64,000 nucleotides of DNA from Sambucus nigra (Eukaryota > Streptophyta > Magnoliopsida > Dipsacales > Adoxaceae): the NCBI GenBank assembly GCA_949130495.1, contig OX422218.1, positions 41,734,651 to 41,798,650 of the forward strand, in the 5' to 3' direction. Position 1 is the stretch's first letter. Every line of letters starts with the position of its first letter. The position numbers and the translations under genes were made by a program. The notes below the pieces were generated by a model, which was given only the letters and a program-made list of their open reading frames with translations, was not told where the DNA came from and made no database searches. Positions 62,157-64,000 of the stretch are shown here, piece by piece.

Positions 62157-62735
62157 TGTACTCTACATCATTTCCTTCGGTATCCTTACTGAGCTTAATC
62201 GATGAACTCCTTGGAGTACGTGCATGCTTAGCAGATTCTAGATTAAATTTCTTCACAAGGTCTTTAGCATACTTAGTTTGGGACAAAAATATCCCGATGT
62301 CGAGTTGACGCACTTGAAGACTTAAAAAGAAAGTAAGCTCACCGACCATACTCATCTCAAATTCATCTTGCATTTCTTTTAAAAATAGTTGAGTATGTTT
62401 ATCACATGTAGATCCAAAACTATGTCGTCGACATGCAATTGGGAAACTAAGATCGCATTCTCATCTCGATGAACAAATAATGTCATATCTACACCCCCTA
62501 TAAAAAACCCATGATAAAGGAGATTAGAGGTGATCCTCTCATACTAAGCACGGGGTGCTTGCTTCAAACCCTATAGCGCTTTCTTAAAAAAGAATACATG
62601 ACTAGCATACTTACGATACTAAAACTCCTTAGGTTATTCAACGTTGACTTCATCCTGAAGTATGCGTTCAAAAATGCACTTTTGACATCCATTTCGTATG
62701 ATTTGAATTTAAGATGACATGCTACGGCTTCTAGA
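62157..62735 (-). pseudogene. Ty1/copia reverse transcriptase, right part
   Basis: Minus strand from 62735: FKSYEMDVKSAFLN, then in a shifted frame QLHVDDIVFGST (catalytic box), MSMVGELTFFLSLQVRQ, IFLSQTKYAKDLVKKFN, up to KDTEGNDVEY at the solo-LTR junction. Truncated at its 5' side where satellite repeats begin. Confidence 0.85.
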
Positions 62736-64000
62736 AGACATGTAACGTAACACATAGAAAATGGTTGTGAAGTAATGGGAAATTCGGTATGAGGATAGGA
62801 CCCAAATTTTAAAACAAACACACTTAGGCTTCAAAACATTCCATGGGGGGGGACACCCCCATATGCACCCAAATGGAACCTTGAGTGGCACGAATACCTC
62901 TTGGGCATCCAACATAACACGTAGAAATCTATTGCATTATCGTGGGACTCCCAGTTTATGGATAAGACCTAAATTCAAAAACTGGCATACTCAGGCCAAT
63001 TCAAAAATAGACACACTAAGACTTGACAACGTGCCGCGGTGGGCGAGCACCCCAAGAGGCTCGCAACTGTCACCACGAGAGGTAAACCCACCTCATGCGC
63101 ATCCAACATAGCACATATCAATCATTAGTGTAGTCACGGGACGCCTGGTTTGAGGATAGGACCCGAATTCCACCACATGCACACTTACACTTAAAGACAT
63201 GCCCCGAGGGTGCGGGCAACCCCAAGGGCACTTAAATGGCACCGCGAGTGGAATGAATACCTCGTGAACATCCACCATAACAATTAGCATCTGGCTGCAT
63301 AGTTGTGGGACTCCCGGTTTTAGGATAGTATCAAAATTTTAAAATAGACACACTTTGGCACATTCGAAAATAGGAACAATTAGGCTTGAAAACATGACGC
63401 GGTAACCCCCATCGGCACGCAAAAGGCACTCCTACTGGAATAAACTCCACGTGTAAGTCCAACATAACAAATATCAATCGGCCATGTAGTTGGGGGACTC
63501 CTTGTTTGAGTATAGGAACCAAATTCAAAACTAGGCACACTTAGGGCCATTCGAAAACATATACACATAGGCTTGAAAATGTGTCGCGGTGGGCGGGAAC
63601 CCTAGCGATGCCCAAATGGCACTATGAGTGGAACAAACACCTTTTATGCATCCAACGTAACACGTAATAATGGATCGTGAAGTCGCTGGACTCTCTATTT
63701 GAGGATAGGACCTGAATTTGAAAACAGGCATACCTAGGGTCATTCGAAAATAGGCACACTTAGCATGAAAATATGTCGCAGGGGGGGGGGGGGGAGGGGG
63801 GCAACCCCAACGGCCCCAAAACAGCACCACAACTGGCATGAACTCATCCAACGTAACAAGTAAAAATCATTTGTGCAGTCGCGGGACTCTAAATTTGAGG
63901 ATATGAACTGAATTTGAAAACAAACACACTTAAGCTTAAAAACGTGTTGCGGGAGGGGTAGGGGTTGGCACCCCCATTGGCACCCAAATGGAACTACGAG
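62736..64000. repeat. Satellite-like tandem array, units about 170-195 bp, open at window end
   Basis: The words caacgtaacacgta and variants recur near 62745, 62914, 63105, 63273, 63461, 63653 and 63848. Each is followed by gggactcc..tttgaggatagg, aaaataggcacacttagg and gcttgaaaacgtg. This is the same family and orientation as 7845-8770. Longer units carry an extra ggccattcgaaaatag block. A G14-type run lies at about 63781-63794. Confidence 0.85.

Overview
This window looks like nuclear DNA of a flowering plant, probably a eudicot. It is AT-rich, contains broken cytochrome P450 genes of the CYP71 clan with the usual single intron, and is packed with plant transposable elements: Tat-type Ty3/gypsy, chromodomain Ty3/gypsy, Ty1/copia, an RTE-type LINE, CACTA, and probable Mutator-like and Helitron ends. 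I cannot name the species. I see no intact host protein-coding gene, no rRNA, no tRNA gene and no CRISPR array.

Layout. (1) 1-5975: tail of a P450 pseudogene (copy A) and its 3' flank. (2) 5976-8770: CACTA-like debris, then a satellite array of about 168-bp units. (3) 8771-17975: AT-rich DNA holding a single insertion that has grown into six LTRs and five internal regions in tandem (9901-17923), flanked by one AGTAT target duplication. (4) 17929-24775: P450 pseudogene copy B, with a duplicated TATA-containing promoter, and the same 3' flank as copy A. (5) 24776-31690: unrecognised fragments, a chromovirus 3' end with its long LTR, and a foldback Mutator-like element inserted among retrotransposon pieces. 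(6) 31719-49756: a nest. A CACTA element holds a solo LTR. It is cut by an RTE LINE, which is itself split by a 10.3-kb Tat-type Ty3/gypsy element. (7) 49757-53975: P450 copy C and its flank, ending in a truncated copy of the same chromovirus LTR. (8) 53976-64000: a Ty1/copia remnant split by two nested solo LTRs, then a second array related to the satellite of region 2.

How parts work together. In the Tat element gag and pol run on the minus strand. A separate three-exon antisense gene (Transposase_28-like) runs on the plus strand from beside the 3' LTR and converges on pol at a 129-bp tandem repeat. The element is dead: it has 16 in-frame stops (12 of them TAG), two frameshifts, and a deletion that fuses gag to RT. 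The three P450 copies share some lesions and not others. These lesions and the shared chromovirus LTR junction allow the order of duplications and insertions to be reconstructed.

The strongest candidates for something unusual are the six-LTR tandem array with distinct outer and inner LTR haplotypes, and the fully equipped antisense gene inside the Tat element. Domain assignments come from reading translations by eye; no database search was run.
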